A stretch of 64,000 nucleotides of DNA from Lachnospiraceae bacterium (GCA_021202635.1 JAJQCQ010000047.1:23820-87819); one strand, 5' to 3'; positions 36,619 to 46,420 are shown, counted from the stretch's first letter. Program-made: numbers and translations. The notes: a model not told the origin generated them from the letters alone.

Positions 36619-38046
36619 ATGAAACCATTTATGGATAAGGATTTTCTGCTGTCAACGGAAACGGCGAAGAAGCTGTTTCATGAGTACGCAGAGACAACAC
36701 CGGTTCTGGATTATCACTGCCATATTAATCCGCGCGAGATTGCAGAGGACCGCAAGTTTGATAACATCACGCAGGTATGGCTGGGCGGCGACCATTACAA
36801 ATGGAGACAAATGCGTTCAAACGGCATTGAGGAAAAGTACATTACCGGCGACGCGACCGACCGCGAGAAATTCCAGAAATGGGCGGAGACTCTGGAGAAA
36901 GCGATCGGCAATCCACTGTATCACTGGAGCCATCTGGAGCTGCAGCGGTATTTTGGCTATTATGGCGCTTTGAATGGCCGGACGGCAGAGGAGGTCTGGA
37001 ATCTCTGCAACGAGGCTCTGCATCAGGACGATATGAGTGTCCGCAATATCATTCGCCGTTCAGGTGTGACGCTGATCTGTACGACGGACGATCCGGTGGA
37101 TACGCTGGAATGGCATGAGATGATCGCGAAGGATGAGACCTTTGAGGTGCAGGTTCTTCCGGCGTGGCGTCCGGACAAGGCGATGAATCTGGAAAAGCCG
37201 GATTACGCGGATTATATCGCGAAGCTCGCCGAAGTGAGCGCGGTAGAGATTGGGACATTTGAGGATCTGGTAAAGGCCCTGCGTGTCCGTATGGAATATT
37301 TTGCAGCGCGAGGCTGCTGTGTTTCCGACCATGGTCTGGAGTATGTGATGTACGCACCGGCATCCGCGGAGACGGTGAATGCGATTTTTGCGAAGCGGCT
37401 GAATGGAGAGAGCATTACGCGTGCGGAGGAGATTCAGTTCAAGACCGCTTTTATGCTGGAAATGGGCAGGCTTTATCATGAGTTTGACTGGGCGATGCAG
37501 CTGCATTATGGCGCGAAGCGCGATAACAACCAGCTGATCTACAAATCTCTCGGACCGGATACCGGCGTGGACTGCATCAACAACTACGCACCGTCTTCAG
37601 AGTTGGCGGATTTCCTGAATGCACTGGTGGTTGAGGACAAGCTTCCGAAGACCATCCTTTACAGCCTGAATCCGAACGACAATGCGGCGATCGGCACGAT
37701 CCTTGGCTGCTTCCAGGGGACAGAGGCGATCGGTAAGATTCAGCAGGGCAGTGCATGGTGGTTCAACGATCACAAGCAGGGCATGACGGATCAGATGATT
37801 TCGCTGGCAAACCTGGGACTGTTGGGCAATTTCCTTGGAATGCTGACGGATTCCAGAAGCTTCCTGTCTTACACCAGACATGAATATTTCCGCCGTATTC
37901 TCTGTGATTTGCTCGGAAAATGGGTAGAAAACGGAGAATACCCGAATGATGAGGTGGCTCTGGAGCAGATTGTACGCGGAATTTCTTACGGCAATGCGGT
38001 GCGCTATTTTGGATTTGACCTGGATCCGAACGCGAGAAGAGCTTAG
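36619..38046 (+). CDS. uxaC: Glucuronate isomerase
   Basis: UxaC isomerises glucuronate to fructuronate and galacturonate to tagaturonate. The 475-residue protein starts KPFMDKDFLLST and contains VLDYHCHINPREI, FAARGCCVSDHGL and the C-terminal RGISYGNAVRYFGF, all typical. ATG 36619 follows GAAGGAAA; the frame extends to 36580 but the family start favours 36619. It is the entry step of the pathway encoded here. Confidence 0.97.
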   Translation: MKPFMDKDFLLSTETAKKLFHEYAETTPVLDYHCHINPREIAEDRKFDNITQVWLGGDHYKWRQMRSNGIEEKYITGDATDREKFQKWAETLEKAIGNPLYHWSHLELQRYFGYYGALNGRTAEEVWNLCNEALHQDDMSVRNIIRRSGVTLICTTDDPVDTLEWHEMIAKDETFEVQVLPAWRPDKAMNLEKPDYADYIAKLAEVSAVEIGTFEDLVKALRVRMEYFAARGCCVSDHGLEYVMYAPASAETVNAIFAKRLNGESITRAEEIQFKTAFMLEMGRLYHEFDWAMQLHYGAKRDNNQLIYKSLGPDTGVDCINNYAPSSELADFLNALVVEDKLPKTILYSLNPNDNAAIGTILGCFQGTEAIGKIQQGSAWWFNDHKQGMTDQMISLANLGLLGNFLGMLTDSRSFLSYTRHEYFRRILCDLLGKWVENGEYPNDEVALEQIVRGISYGNAVRYFGFDLDPNARRA

Positions 38047-38197
38047 AGAAAGGCTGTGAGACATAGCAACCCGCGTCTGCCGTATGTCTGATATATGCAG
38101 CTGCAGGTCACACTCTTACTACATTTACTTTGCTTTGGCTGCTGCAGATGAGAGCGGTAACGGCATACGGGCATTGTGGCAACTTCGAGGAGGCATT

Positions 38198-38869
38198 ATG
38201 TACATAGAAGAGCGTCAGGCGGGGGAGAATGGGCGTGATTATGCGCTCAGAGTGCTGAAGGAGAATATTATTGACCTGGAACTTAAACCGGGAACGATGG
38301 TGAGCGAGAAAGACCTGGCGGAGGAGCTGGGACTTTCCCGGACACCGGTACGAGAGGCGCTCCAGGATCTGGCAAAAGCACAGATGGTGGATGTTTATCC
38401 GCAGCGTGGCAGTCAGATCAGCCGGATTAACTATGAGCTGGCGAAGGAGATGCAGTTTACACGCAATATTCTGGAAGGAATGGCGGTACAGCTTGCCTGC
38501 CGGAAGGCGACGGATGACGACATTCGTATCCTGCAGGAAAATATTATTCTTCAGGAATTCAATGTAGAGAACGCGAGAAAAATGATGCAGTTGGACGATG
38601 CGTTTCACCGTGAGCTGTTTCGAATCGCAGGGAGATTGTATACCTGGAACATGCTGAGCAGCTACACGCTCCATTTTGACCGAATCCGCGAGATGGCGCT
38701 GCACTCAGTAAAAGATTTAAAAATTATCAATGGCCACAAGCAGATCTGCGCGGCGGTCAACCGCCGGGATGAGGTTCTGGCAAAAGAATTAATGGAAGAG
38801 CATCTTGCGCGGTACATTGTGGATGAAAAAGAGATTCGCGAAAAGTACCCCGCAGAATACTTTGTATAA
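38198..38869 (+). CDS. GntR/FadR-subfamily regulator
   Basis: The 223-residue protein has a GntR winged helix (PGTMVSEKDLAEELGLSRTPVREALQDL) and a C-terminal FCD ligand-binding domain with the metal-site residues in DDAFHRELFRI and NGHKQI. ATG 38198 follows GAGGAGG. Its place inside the hexuronate operon suggests an UxuR/ExuR/KdgR-like role, probably acting on TAGTATACCA in the operon promoter. The ligand would be a uronate or its early product. Confidence 0.93.
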   Translation: MYIEERQAGENGRDYALRVLKENIIDLELKPGTMVSEKDLAEELGLSRTPVREALQDLAKAQMVDVYPQRGSQISRINYELAKEMQFTRNILEGMAVQLACRKATDDDIRILQENIILQEFNVENARKMMQLDDAFHRELFRIAGRLYTWNMLSSYTLHFDRIREMALHSVKDLKIINGHKQICAAVNRRDEVLAKELMEEHLARYIVDEKEIREKYPAEYFV

Positions 38870-38909
38870 CCAGTCCCAAACAGCATCAAATCAGAAAGGA
38901 AGCCAGTAT

Positions 38910-40526
38910 ATGCGTTTAAGTGAAGAAGGTTTAAAGAACAGCCAGGAGTGGCTGGATAAGGGTTATCAGCTGCCCAAATTTGACCGGGAAGCGGTAAAGG
39001 CAAAAACGAAGGAAACGCCGGAATGGATTCATTTCGGTGCGGGCAATATTTTCCGTGCATTTCAGGCAAATCTGCTGCAGGGTCTTTTAAATGACGGACA
39101 GTGCGGTACGGGTCTGATCGTGGCGGAAGGCTTTGACTATGAGATTATTGAGAAAATGTATCTCCCGCATGACAGCTACAGCGTGCTGGCGACTCTGAAG
39201 GTAGACGGCACGGTAGAGAAGACTGTGGTGGGCAGTATTGTGGAGTCTCTGACACTGGATCCGGACAATACGGCGGATTTTGCCCGGCTGAAGGAAATTT
39301 TTACCGCAGATTCGCTGAAGATGGCGAGCTTTACGATCACAGAGAAGGGGTACAGCCTTGTGAATGGCAAAGGCGAGACACTTCCGGCGGTCGAGGCGGA
39401 TTTAAAAAACGGTCCGGAGCAGGCGACGAGCTATATTGGCAAAGTGGCGGCTCTTCTTTATACAAGATACCAGAGCGGGAAGAAGCCGGTCGCGATGGTG
39501 AGCATGGACAACTGCTCGCACAACGGCGATAAGCTCTACGGCGCAATCAATACCTTTGCGCAGGAATGGGTAAAGAATGGTGTGGCAGAGGCCGGTTTTG
39601 CGGATTATATCAATGATAAGACAAAGGTCGGCTTCCCGTGGAGCATGATTGATAAGATCACTCCGCGCCCGGACGCGAATGTCGAGAAGATTCTTGCCGA
39701 GGACGGACTGGAAGAACTGGAGCCGGTGATCACATCGAAAAAGACCTATGTGGCTCCGTTTGTAAACGCGGAGGAGTGCCAGTACCTCGTGATTGAGGAT
39801 GCATTCCCGAACGGAAAGATCAATCTTACGCCGGGCGGTGTGATCTATACGACCCGTGAGAACGTAGACCGTGTTGAGAAGATGAAGGTCTGCACCTGCC
39901 TGAATCCGCTGCATACTTCGCTGGCGATTTACGGCTGCCTGCTGGGGTACGAGCGCATTTATGAAGAGATGCGTGACCCGGTCCTGAAGAAAATGGTGGA
40001 GACCATTGGCTACAAGGAAGGACTTCCGGTAGTGGTGAAACAGGATCTGCTCGATCCGGAACAGTTTATCGGCGAAGTGATTAATGTGCGTCTGCCGAAT
40101 CCGTTTATGCCGGATACTCCGCAGCGGATTGCGACCGATACCTCACAGAAGCTGGCGATTCGCTTCGGCGGTACGATTTCTGCGTACGCGGGCTCCGATA
40201 CACTCGATGTGAAGGAGCTGAAGCTGATCCCGCTTGTGCTTGCCGGATGGCTCCGTTATCTGATGGCCATCGATGATTCCGGCAAGGAGTTCGAGCTCAG
40301 CCCGGATCCGCAGCTTTCGGTTGTCTGCCCATATGTAAAGGATATTAAGCTCGGCGAGACGGATGGCGTGGAAGAGAAGGTGAAACCGATTCTGGAAAGA
40401 ACGGATATCTTTGGCGTGGATCTCTATGGCATTGGCCTGGCGGATACGGTGATTGGCTACTTCCGTGAGCTCATTGCCGGCACCGGAGCAGTGAGAGCGA
40501 CCTTAGAGAAATACGTAGGATGCTAA
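38910..40526 (+). CDS. uxuB: Fructuronate reductase (mannitol dehydrogenase family)
   Basis: This NADH-dependent enzyme reduces fructuronate to mannonate, the substrate of UxuA. The 538-residue protein shows the N-terminal nucleotide-binding part (WIHFGAGNIFRAFQANLLQ), SMDNCSHNGDKL, PWSMIDKITPRPD and the catalytic Lys region in CTCLNPLHTSLAIYG. Tagaturonate reductase is a close alternative, but uxuA in the locus favours UxuB. It starts 40 bases after the GntR gene, across a repeat-end-like CCCAAACAGCATC sequence. Confidence 0.93.
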   Translation: MRLSEEGLKNSQEWLDKGYQLPKFDREAVKAKTKETPEWIHFGAGNIFRAFQANLLQGLLNDGQCGTGLIVAEGFDYEIIEKMYLPHDSYSVLATLKVDGTVEKTVVGSIVESLTLDPDNTADFARLKEIFTADSLKMASFTITEKGYSLVNGKGETLPAVEADLKNGPEQATSYIGKVAALLYTRYQSGKKPVAMVSMDNCSHNGDKLYGAINTFAQEWVKNGVAEAGFADYINDKTKVGFPWSMIDKITPRPDANVEKILAEDGLEELEPVITSKKTYVAPFVNAEECQYLVIEDAFPNGKINLTPGGVIYTTRENVDRVEKMKVCTCLNPLHTSLAIYGCLLGYERIYEEMRDPVLKKMVETIGYKEGLPVVVKQDLLDPEQFIGEVINVRLPNPFMPDTPQRIATDTSQKLAIRFGGTISAYAGSDTLDVKELKLIPLVLAGWLRYLMAIDDSGKEFELSPDPQLSVVCPYVKDIKLGETDGVEEKVKPILERTDIFGVDLYGIGLADTVIGYFRELIAGTGAVRATLEKYVGC

Positions 40527-40704
40527 AATGAGAACAGGATGGGCGGGCAGTCGCGCTTCCTGATCATCAGACGGGCAGGACAAACCTTCGTCTGTGCGGG
40601 TGAGGCAGTAAACGAAGGCGGAATACAGCCAGGTGTGGATGAATGCGATTGAGAGATAAGAAATGTATGAGAAATAAGAGAATTTATGAGGAGGGAACAG
40701 TATT

Positions 40705-41802
40705 ATGGAGTTAAATTTAAGACCTGCTGGTGAGTGCAGATATGATGCGGTATCATTGGGAGAGGTTATGCTCCGTCTGGATCCGGGCGAAGGCCGGATC
40801 CGCACTGCGCGTTCGTTCCGTGCATGGGAAGGCGGCGGAGAGTATAATGTGGTGCGTGGCCTGCGCCGCTGCTTTGGCCTGCGCACAGGCGTGATCACGG
40901 CGTTTGCAGACAATGAAGTCGGAAAGCTGATGGAAGACTTTATCCTGCAGGGCGGGGTGGATACCTCTCTGATCAAATGGATGAAAACCGACGGAATCGG
41001 GCGTGTCTGCCGCAACGGTCTGAATTTTACAGAGCGCGGCTTTGGCATCCGCGGCGCAGTTGGCTGCTCAGATCGGGCAAATACGGCCATCTCCAAGGCG
41101 ACCCCGGAGGATTTTGATTTTGATTATATCTTCGGCGAACTCGGCGCGCGCTGGCTGCACACTGGCGGTATCTATGCGGCGCTCTCTGAGCAGTCCTGCG
41201 AGACGGTTATTGCGGCGATCAAAACCGCTAAGAAATATGGTACCGTGATTTCCTATGATCTGAACTATCGCCCGTCCATGTGGAGCGCAATCGGCGGACA
41301 GGCAAAGGCGCAGGAAGTAAACAAGGAGATTGCGAAGTATGTGGATGTCATGATCGGAAACGAGGAGGATTTCACGGCCTGCCTTGGATTTGAGATCGAG
41401 GGCAATGACGCAAATCTGAAGGAGCTGAACATCGACGGTTACCGCAAGATGATCAATGAGGCGGCAAAGACCTATCCGAACTTTAAGGTAGTGGCGACGA
41501 CCCTGAGAAAGGTAAAGACTGCGACAGTCAATGACTGGAGCGCGCTTTGCTGGGCGGATGGCGAGATTTATAAGGCGGCGGATTACAATGGCCTTGAGAT
41601 CATGGACCGTGTGGGCGGCGGCGATTCGTTTGCGTCGGGCCTTGTATACGGCCTGATCACCGGCAAGGGCGCGGAAGCTGCGGTGAACTATGGCGCTGCG
41701 CATGGCGCGCTGGCGATGACGACCCCTGGCGATACGACCATGGCAAGCCTGAAAGAGGTAGAAGGCATCATGTCCGGAGCAGGCGCGAGAGTGCAGAGAT
41801 AA
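40705..41802 (+). CDS. kdgK: 2-keto-3-deoxygluconate kinase (PfkB family)
   Basis: The 365-residue kinase phosphorylates KDG to KDPG. PfkB signatures are the N-terminal GEVMLRLDPG, YDLNYRPSMW and the catalytic DRVGGGDSFASGL. Context (UxaC, UxuA, UxuB) points to KDG as substrate. The KDPG aldolase needed next is not within the window. RBS GAGGAGGGA precedes ATG. Confidence 0.93.
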   Translation: MELNLRPAGECRYDAVSLGEVMLRLDPGEGRIRTARSFRAWEGGGEYNVVRGLRRCFGLRTGVITAFADNEVGKLMEDFILQGGVDTSLIKWMKTDGIGRVCRNGLNFTERGFGIRGAVGCSDRANTAISKATPEDFDFDYIFGELGARWLHTGGIYAALSEQSCETVIAAIKTAKKYGTVISYDLNYRPSMWSAIGGQAKAQEVNKEIAKYVDVMIGNEEDFTACLGFEIEGNDANLKELNIDGYRKMINEAAKTYPNFKVVATTLRKVKTATVNDWSALCWADGEIYKAADYNGLEIMDRVGGGDSFASGLVYGLITGKGAEAAVNYGAAHGALAMTTPGDTTMASLKEVEGIMSGAGARVQR

Positions 41803-41817
41803 AGCAGGAGGTCAGAC

Positions 41818-42237
41818 ATGATTGATCAGACATGTGGCTATTGCGTGGGCGGCGAGCCGCTTGCGAAATTCGGAATCAAAATCTGTGACCTGGACGTAAG
41901 CCAGCTCATTTTATTCAAAGAACAGAGCAAGCCGGGACGGTGCATTGTGGCTTACAAAGATCACGTCAGTGAGCTGGTTGATATCAGCGAGGAGGAGCGG
42001 AACCGCTTTTTCGCGGATGTGGCGAAAGCGGCAAAAGCCCTGCATAAAGCGTTTTCGCCGGATAAGGTGAATTATGGCGCATATGGTGACACCGGCTGTC
42101 ATCTGCATATGCATCTCGTCCCGAAGTACAGGGGTGGAGACGAGTGGGGCGGCGTTTTCCAGATGAACCCGGACAAAGTCTATTTAACAGATACAGAATA
42201 TGCGGAAATGATTGAAAAAATTAAGGCATGCCTGTAA
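41818..42237 (+). CDS. HIT-family nucleotide-binding hydrolase
   Basis: The 139-residue protein carries the histidine triad CHLHMHLVPKY, the active site of HIT nucleotidyl hydrolases. An N-terminal CGYC could bind metal. It is the last gene before the operon terminator, 15 bases after kdgK. A link to uronate metabolism is not evident; it may be a housekeeping passenger. Confidence 0.92.
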   Translation: MIDQTCGYCVGGEPLAKFGIKICDLDVSQLILFKEQSKPGRCIVAYKDHVSELVDISEEERNRFFADVAKAAKALHKAFSPDKVNYGAYGDTGCHLHMHLVPKYRGGDEWGGVFQMNPDKVYLTDTEYAEMIEKIKACL

Positions 42238-42241
42238 CAGG

Positions 42242-42291
42242 AAAAATCCCGTAAGCACTGGTTTATATATCAGTCTTGCGGGATTTTTTTA
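42242..42291 (+). terminator. Terminator of the hexuronate operon
   Basis: AAAATCCCG with nearby AAG pairs with CTTGCGGGATTTTTTT across an ACTG/CAGT inner stem, four bases after the HIT gene stop. Confidence 0.9.
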
Positions 42292-42445
42292 TTAATAAAA
42301 AAGTTCTCAGAAATGGTTTTGAGAAAAATAGTAGCCATTTGTATCAGATGTGGTATGATAGAAATACACAGGATAATGATGTTTGCGCCAGTGCAAAGCG
42401 CGGAATGGAAAGGGGCAGCGGCACGATGCCGGGAAAGGACAGAAC

Positions 42446-42727
42446 ATGAGCCACGAGGAACTATGGAAGGTTTTGGAAGCGCATCAGGGAGAGCTTTTTT
42501 ATACGGTAAAGGGACTTCCTTTCCGTTATACGGTAAAAGGCGGAGAGCTGTTTGTAGACCGGCGTGAGAAATCCATCACGCGTGCTACCATTGTGAAAGC
42601 GTATGACCGGATCTGTGAGATGCCGGAAGAAATCACAGGGCCTAAAAAACTGAACGCCTTTGGAGCACCTTATATCTGGGCGGTTTTCAGGGAGCTGAAG
42701 CTCTTCCCGGACAGGACGGATGAATAA
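42446..42727 (+). CDS. Small conserved-looking protein of unknown function
   Basis: The 93-residue protein has no signal peptide or membrane segment. It contains a pattern like FYTVKGLPFRYTVKGGELFVDRREKS in two parts and KSITRATIVKAYDRI, which could be a small DNA- or nucleotide-binding fold, but I do not recognise a family with certainty. ATG 42446 follows GGGAAAGGAC. It is monocistronic, between a terminator and a repeat element. Confidence 0.6.
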   Translation: MSHEELWKVLEAHQGELFYTVKGLPFRYTVKGGELFVDRREKSITRATIVKAYDRICEMPEEITGPKKLNAFGAPYIWAVFRELKLFPDRTDE

Positions 42728-42818
42728 AACGTTTTTTTATCAGAAATACTATATGCGGAATGTTTTTTTGAGAAGAGAATCCGGTTGCCATATGATGCAG
42801 AATCATGTAAAATAGAAA

Positions 42819-42873
42819 TAACAGTTCAGAACAGCATCGCAGGCGGTCTGCGGCCTGCTGTTCTGAATAGTTA
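42819..42873. repeat. Minimal repeat element with both inverted ends
   Basis: TAACAGTTCAGAACAGCATC on the left and TGCTGTTCTGAATAGTTA on the right enclose only GCAGGC-ggtct-GCGGCC, making one long hairpin of about 55 bases. This is the shortest complete member of the 1854-2181 family and shows its termini directly. Confidence 0.8.
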
Positions 42874-42926
42874 TAAATGAAATAGGAATCATTGTTCCTG
42901 TTTATTGACCGGAAATGGAGGAGAAT

Positions 42927-43583
42927 ATGATTACGGTAAAGCCGGAAGTGGAGATTCTGGATATGGCGGATTACCAGGCGATCCTTGCGAAGATTGAGCG
43001 GATCGGGAGAGTGTGTTATAAAAGTGAGGACAGGATTGGTGAGGGAACTGCGGAAAGGTTTATTGCCGGGATTATCAAAAGCGGGCATGAGTCTGTCATT
43101 GAGCACGAGAGTGTGACGGTGAAGGTGACCTGCGACCGCGGCGTGACGCATGAGATTGTGCGGCATCGCATAGCGAGCTATTCGCAGGAAAGTACACGAT
43201 ACTGCAATTACGCAAAAGATAAATTTGGAAATCAGATTTCTGTGATTGATATCGCGTCCGGGTTTCATTATGACCTGAGCAGCCCTGCAGACCGCAGAAA
43301 ATATGAGATCTGGACTGCCGCGATGGAGAGTGCGGAGAAGTACTATTTTGAAATGCTCGAGGCGGGAGCGTCTGCCCAAGAGGCGCGGTCGATTCTGCCG
43401 AATTCCCTGAAGACGGAGATCGTGATGACGATGAATCTGCGTGAGTGGAGACACTTTCTGAAGCTGCGTCTTTCAGGAGGCGCACACCCGCAGATTCGCG
43501 AGATTTCACAGCAGATTCTGGAGGTATTTCAGCAGAATTTACCGGTATTTTTCGGGGACATTCAAGTTCCTCTTGAAAAATAA
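42927..43583 (+). CDS. thyX: FAD-dependent thymidylate synthase
   Basis: ThyX makes dTMP from dUMP using methylene-tetrahydrofolate, FAD and NADPH. The 218-residue protein has the hallmark RHRIASYSQESTRY, plus HESVIEHESV and the C-terminal LREWRHFLKLR. ATG 42927 follows GGAGGAG; the ATG at 42915 overlaps that ribosome site. No thyA is seen here. Confidence 0.96.
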   Translation: MITVKPEVEILDMADYQAILAKIERIGRVCYKSEDRIGEGTAERFIAGIIKSGHESVIEHESVTVKVTCDRGVTHEIVRHRIASYSQESTRYCNYAKDKFGNQISVIDIASGFHYDLSSPADRRKYEIWTAAMESAEKYYFEMLEAGASAQEARSILPNSLKTEIVMTMNLREWRHFLKLRLSGGAHPQIREISQQILEVFQQNLPVFFGDIQVPLEK

Positions 43584-43601
43584 GCTTATTCAGTGTATAC
43601 T
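43573..43601 (+). promoter_or_regulatory. Promoter of the cpsB-like gene
   Basis: TTGAAA (43573-43578), 17-base spacer, TATACT (43596-43601). The -35 box overlaps the end of thyX. Confidence 0.55.
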
Positions 43602-43718
43602 CATTATAATTGTGTGTAAAAAAGTGAGAGAGAGGGAACGTTGGCGTGTAATATGGCGGTGTGGGGGTAGATGTCATTGTCAGCCATATAGGGAACTGTA
43701 GGGATATGAAAGGGTAAC

Positions 43719-44447
43719 ATGGAGGGAATTTATGACATTCACTGCCACATTCTTCCAGGTGTAGACGACGGGTCAAAATCGATCGAAGAGACCCGTGAAC
43801 TGCTTTGCCGGGAGTATGAGGATGGTGTGAGGACGATTATTGTCACACCTCATTATCGGCTGGAGATGTTTGAACCTGAGCTGCCGCGCATATACCGTGC
43901 TTTTTGGATGGCATGTGATGAAGCCGCAGCGATTGCACCGGATCTGAAGCTGTATATGGGATGTGAGTTTCATGCGAATATGGAAATGGTGGAGACGTTA
44001 AAATCCGGCGGAAGGCCGACGATGGCGGGCAGCAGGTTTGTCCTGACGGAATTCCGGGAAAGCACTCCGTTTTCATATATAAAGGAACGCATACTGACGC
44101 TGCGGTCCGCCGGATACCGACCAATCATTGCGCATGCGGAGCGGTACGACTGTATACGCAAATCGATTGAGCACGCGGAAGAAATTACGGATATGGGTGC
44201 CCGGATTCAGATCAATGCGGGAAGCCTTCTGGGAGATACAGGATATATGATCCGGCAGTATTGCAGGGAACTGATTGAGGAGGACCTGGTGTGGTATGTT
44301 GCGTCGGATGCGCATAATCTCAGGGATCGCAAACCCAATCTGGGAAAATGTGCGGACTGGCTGGAAAAAAAATATGGCTATGGATACACGAAAAGACTTT
44401 TGATTGATCATCCGGCGGACATTATCCGGGGCGGTGTGAAAAAATAA
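43719..44447 (+). CDS. CpsB/YwqE-type tyrosine-protein phosphatase
   Basis: This 242-residue PHP-fold, metal-dependent phosphatase normally dephosphorylates the BY-kinase that controls capsule or exopolysaccharide synthesis. Metal ligands are visible in YDIHCHILPGVDDG, VTPHYR, GCEFH, IIAHAERY and VASDAHN. No kinase or capsule genes are nearby, so its partner must be elsewhere. It precedes a surface protein gene by 14 bases, suggesting cotranscription. Confidence 0.88.
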   Translation: MEGIYDIHCHILPGVDDGSKSIEETRELLCREYEDGVRTIIVTPHYRLEMFEPELPRIYRAFWMACDEAAAIAPDLKLYMGCEFHANMEMVETLKSGGRPTMAGSRFVLTEFRESTPFSYIKERILTLRSAGYRPIIAHAERYDCIRKSIEHAEEITDMGARIQINAGSLLGDTGYMIRQYCRELIEEDLVWYVASDAHNLRDRKPNLGKCADWLEKKYGYGYTKRLLIDHPADIIRGGVKK

Positions 44448-44461
44448 GGGGGATATAAAGG

Positions 44462-45274
44462 ATGAAAAAACTGCTTGTATTTGCGATTGCCCTGTGCTTT
44501 GCTGCGGGTGTGGGAGTGATTTATCTGCGTATTTCGGAAGATCATACGGCACCGGAGATTTCTTACTCGGATTCGATCGTTTACTCGGATGGGATGACTA
44601 CCGAGGAGCTGCTGGAGGGCGTGATCGCGACTGATGATGAGGACGGGGATGTGTCGGACAGTCTGACGGTAGAACGTGTGGTTACAAACAGTGAAGAAGC
44701 GAAGGCGACCGTGATTTATGTAGCGAAGGACAGCCATAATAATATTGCAAAGGTTACCAGAGTGATTGATTATGATATAGAAGAGACCGAGACCGAGTCG
44801 GAGACAGAGAAGCCGGAGACGGAGGCAGTGAAGACAGGTGCGGTTCAGAGTGAAACGGATACGGAAGAAGAGGAAACGGATACAGATATAGAGATAGAGA
44901 ACGCTGCGGATACGGATACAGATACGGCTGAAGCTCCGGATGCGGCGGAGACGACGGCATCTCAGGCTGAGTCTGAACAGACACAGGTGCAGACGGAGAG
45001 TGAGGAAGAGCTCGCCGCGGATGCACCGAGGATCACACTGAAGCAGAGCCGGGTGACGATTCAGGTCGGCGACACGTTTGAGCCGACGGATTATGTGGAT
45101 TCGATCACGGATGATTATGACAACAAATATACGCTCTGGCGGCGGATTCAGGTAGAGGGAAATTATGATACCAGTATTGCCGGGATTTATCAGCTGGTTT
45201 ATTACGTGACGGATACGTCCGGAAACAGCTCAAACCGCGCCACACTTCTGCTGATTGTGGAAGAGGAAGAATAA
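44462..45274 (+). CDS. Membrane-anchored protein with two Ig-like (DUF5011-type) domains
   Basis: The 270-residue protein has an N-terminal signal/anchor (KKLLVFAIALCFAAGVGVIYL). A first Ig-like repeat follows (TAPEISYSDS...VIYVAKDSHNNIAKVTRVI), then a long Glu/Thr/Asp linker (about 110-188) and a second Ig-like repeat (PRITLKQSRVTIQVGDTF...YYVTDTSGNSSNRATLLLIV). Such repeats are usually found in surface proteins. Coupling to the CpsB-like phosphatase is notable, but the role is unknown. Confidence 0.75.
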   Translation: MKKLLVFAIALCFAAGVGVIYLRISEDHTAPEISYSDSIVYSDGMTTEELLEGVIATDDEDGDVSDSLTVERVVTNSEEAKATVIYVAKDSHNNIAKVTRVIDYDIEETETESETEKPETEAVKTGAVQSETDTEEEETDTDIEIENAADTDTDTAEAPDAAETTASQAESEQTQVQTESEEELAADAPRITLKQSRVTIQVGDTFEPTDYVDSITDDYDNKYTLWRRIQVEGNYDTSIAGIYQLVYYVTDTSGNSSNRATLLLIVEEEE

Positions 45275-45351
45275 TGCGGGCTGACGTGATAAAAATGGGC
45301 AGCTGAGACCAGACCCAACCAGCTCTGATGGGAAAATTTCTTAATTTTGGA

Positions 45352-45380
45352 TTGATAGAACCGCGAATGTGTAGTATACT
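45352..45380 (+). promoter_or_regulatory. Promoter of fba
   Basis: TTGATA (45352-45357), 17-base spacer, TATACT (45375-45380). An isolated repeat end, GCTGTTCTGAACTGTTA (45404-45420), lies in the leader. Confidence 0.65.
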
Positions 45381-45451
45381 GAATCTGATTTACAGAGAAC
45401 ATCGCTGTTCTGAACTGTTAATAAATCATTTACAAAGAGAGGTTGAATAGT

Positions 45452-46420
45452 ATGGCATTAGTTACAAGTACCGAAATGTTCAAAAAGGCTTATGAAGGCG
45501 GCTATGCGATTGGCGCTTTCAATGTAAACAACATGGAGATCGTACAGGCGATCACAGAAGCTGCGGCTGAGCTGCATTCTCCGGTTATTCTGCAGGCTTC
45601 CGCGGGTGCGAGAAAGTACGCAAACCCGACCTATCTGAAGAAGCTTGTTGAAGCTGCTGTTATTGAGTGCCCGGATATTCCGATCGTTATGCATCTGGAT
45701 CATGGTCCTGACTTTGAGACCTGCAAGTCCTGCGTAGACGGCGGATTTACCTCTGTTATGATCGATGCTTCCAAGTATTCTTTCGAGGAGAACATCGAGA
45801 TTACGAAGAAGGTAGTTGAGTATGCGCATGATCACGGCGTAGTAGTAGAGGCTGAGCTTGGAAAGCTGGCAGGCATTGAGGATGATGTAAACGTATCCGC
45901 TGAGGATTCTTCTTATACACAGCCGGACGAGGTAGAAGAGTTCGTTACCAGAACTGGTGTTGACTCTCTGGCGATCGCGATCGGCACCAGCCATGGCGCG
46001 TTCAAGTTCACTCCGGAACAGTGCACACGCAATGAGGAAGGCATTCTTCTTCCGCCGCCTCTCCGTTTTGACATTCTTGAAGAGGTATCCAAGAGACTGC
46101 CGGGCTTCCCGATCGTTCTGCACGGCGCTTCTTCTGTACCGCAGGAGTATGTAAAGATTATCAATGCAAATGGCGGTGCTTTGAAGGACGCGATCGGTGT
46201 TCCGGAGGATCAGCTGCGTCAGGCTGCGAGATCCGCAGTTTGCAAGATCAATATTGACTCTGACCTTCGCCTTGGTCTGACTGCCGGCTGCCGTCAGGTA
46301 TTCTTCGAGCATCCGGAGTATTTCGACCCGAGACAGTATCTGACTGTTGGCCGTGCGAATGTAAAGGCAGTTGTAGCTCACAAGATTAAGACTGTGCTTG
46401 GCAGCGAAGGCAAGGCCTGA
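45452..46420 (+). CDS. fba: Class II fructose-1,6-bisphosphate aldolase
   Basis: The 322-residue zinc enzyme splits fructose bisphosphate in glycolysis. Zinc ligands and catalytic residues are seen in HLDHGPDF, VEAELGKLAG, IGTSHGAFKF, VLHGASSVP and KINIDSDLR. The start follows AGAGAGG; the frame runs back to TTG 45443. It is probably monocistronic. Confidence 0.96.
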   Translation: MALVTSTEMFKKAYEGGYAIGAFNVNNMEIVQAITEAAAELHSPVILQASAGARKYANPTYLKKLVEAAVIECPDIPIVMHLDHGPDFETCKSCVDGGFTSVMIDASKYSFEENIEITKKVVEYAHDHGVVVEAELGKLAGIEDDVNVSAEDSSYTQPDEVEEFVTRTGVDSLAIAIGTSHGAFKFTPEQCTRNEEGILLPPPLRFDILEEVSKRLPGFPIVLHGASSVPQEYVKIINANGGALKDAIGVPEDQLRQAARSAVCKINIDSDLRLGLTAGCRQVFFEHPEYFDPRQYLTVGRANVKAVVAHKIKTVLGSEGKA

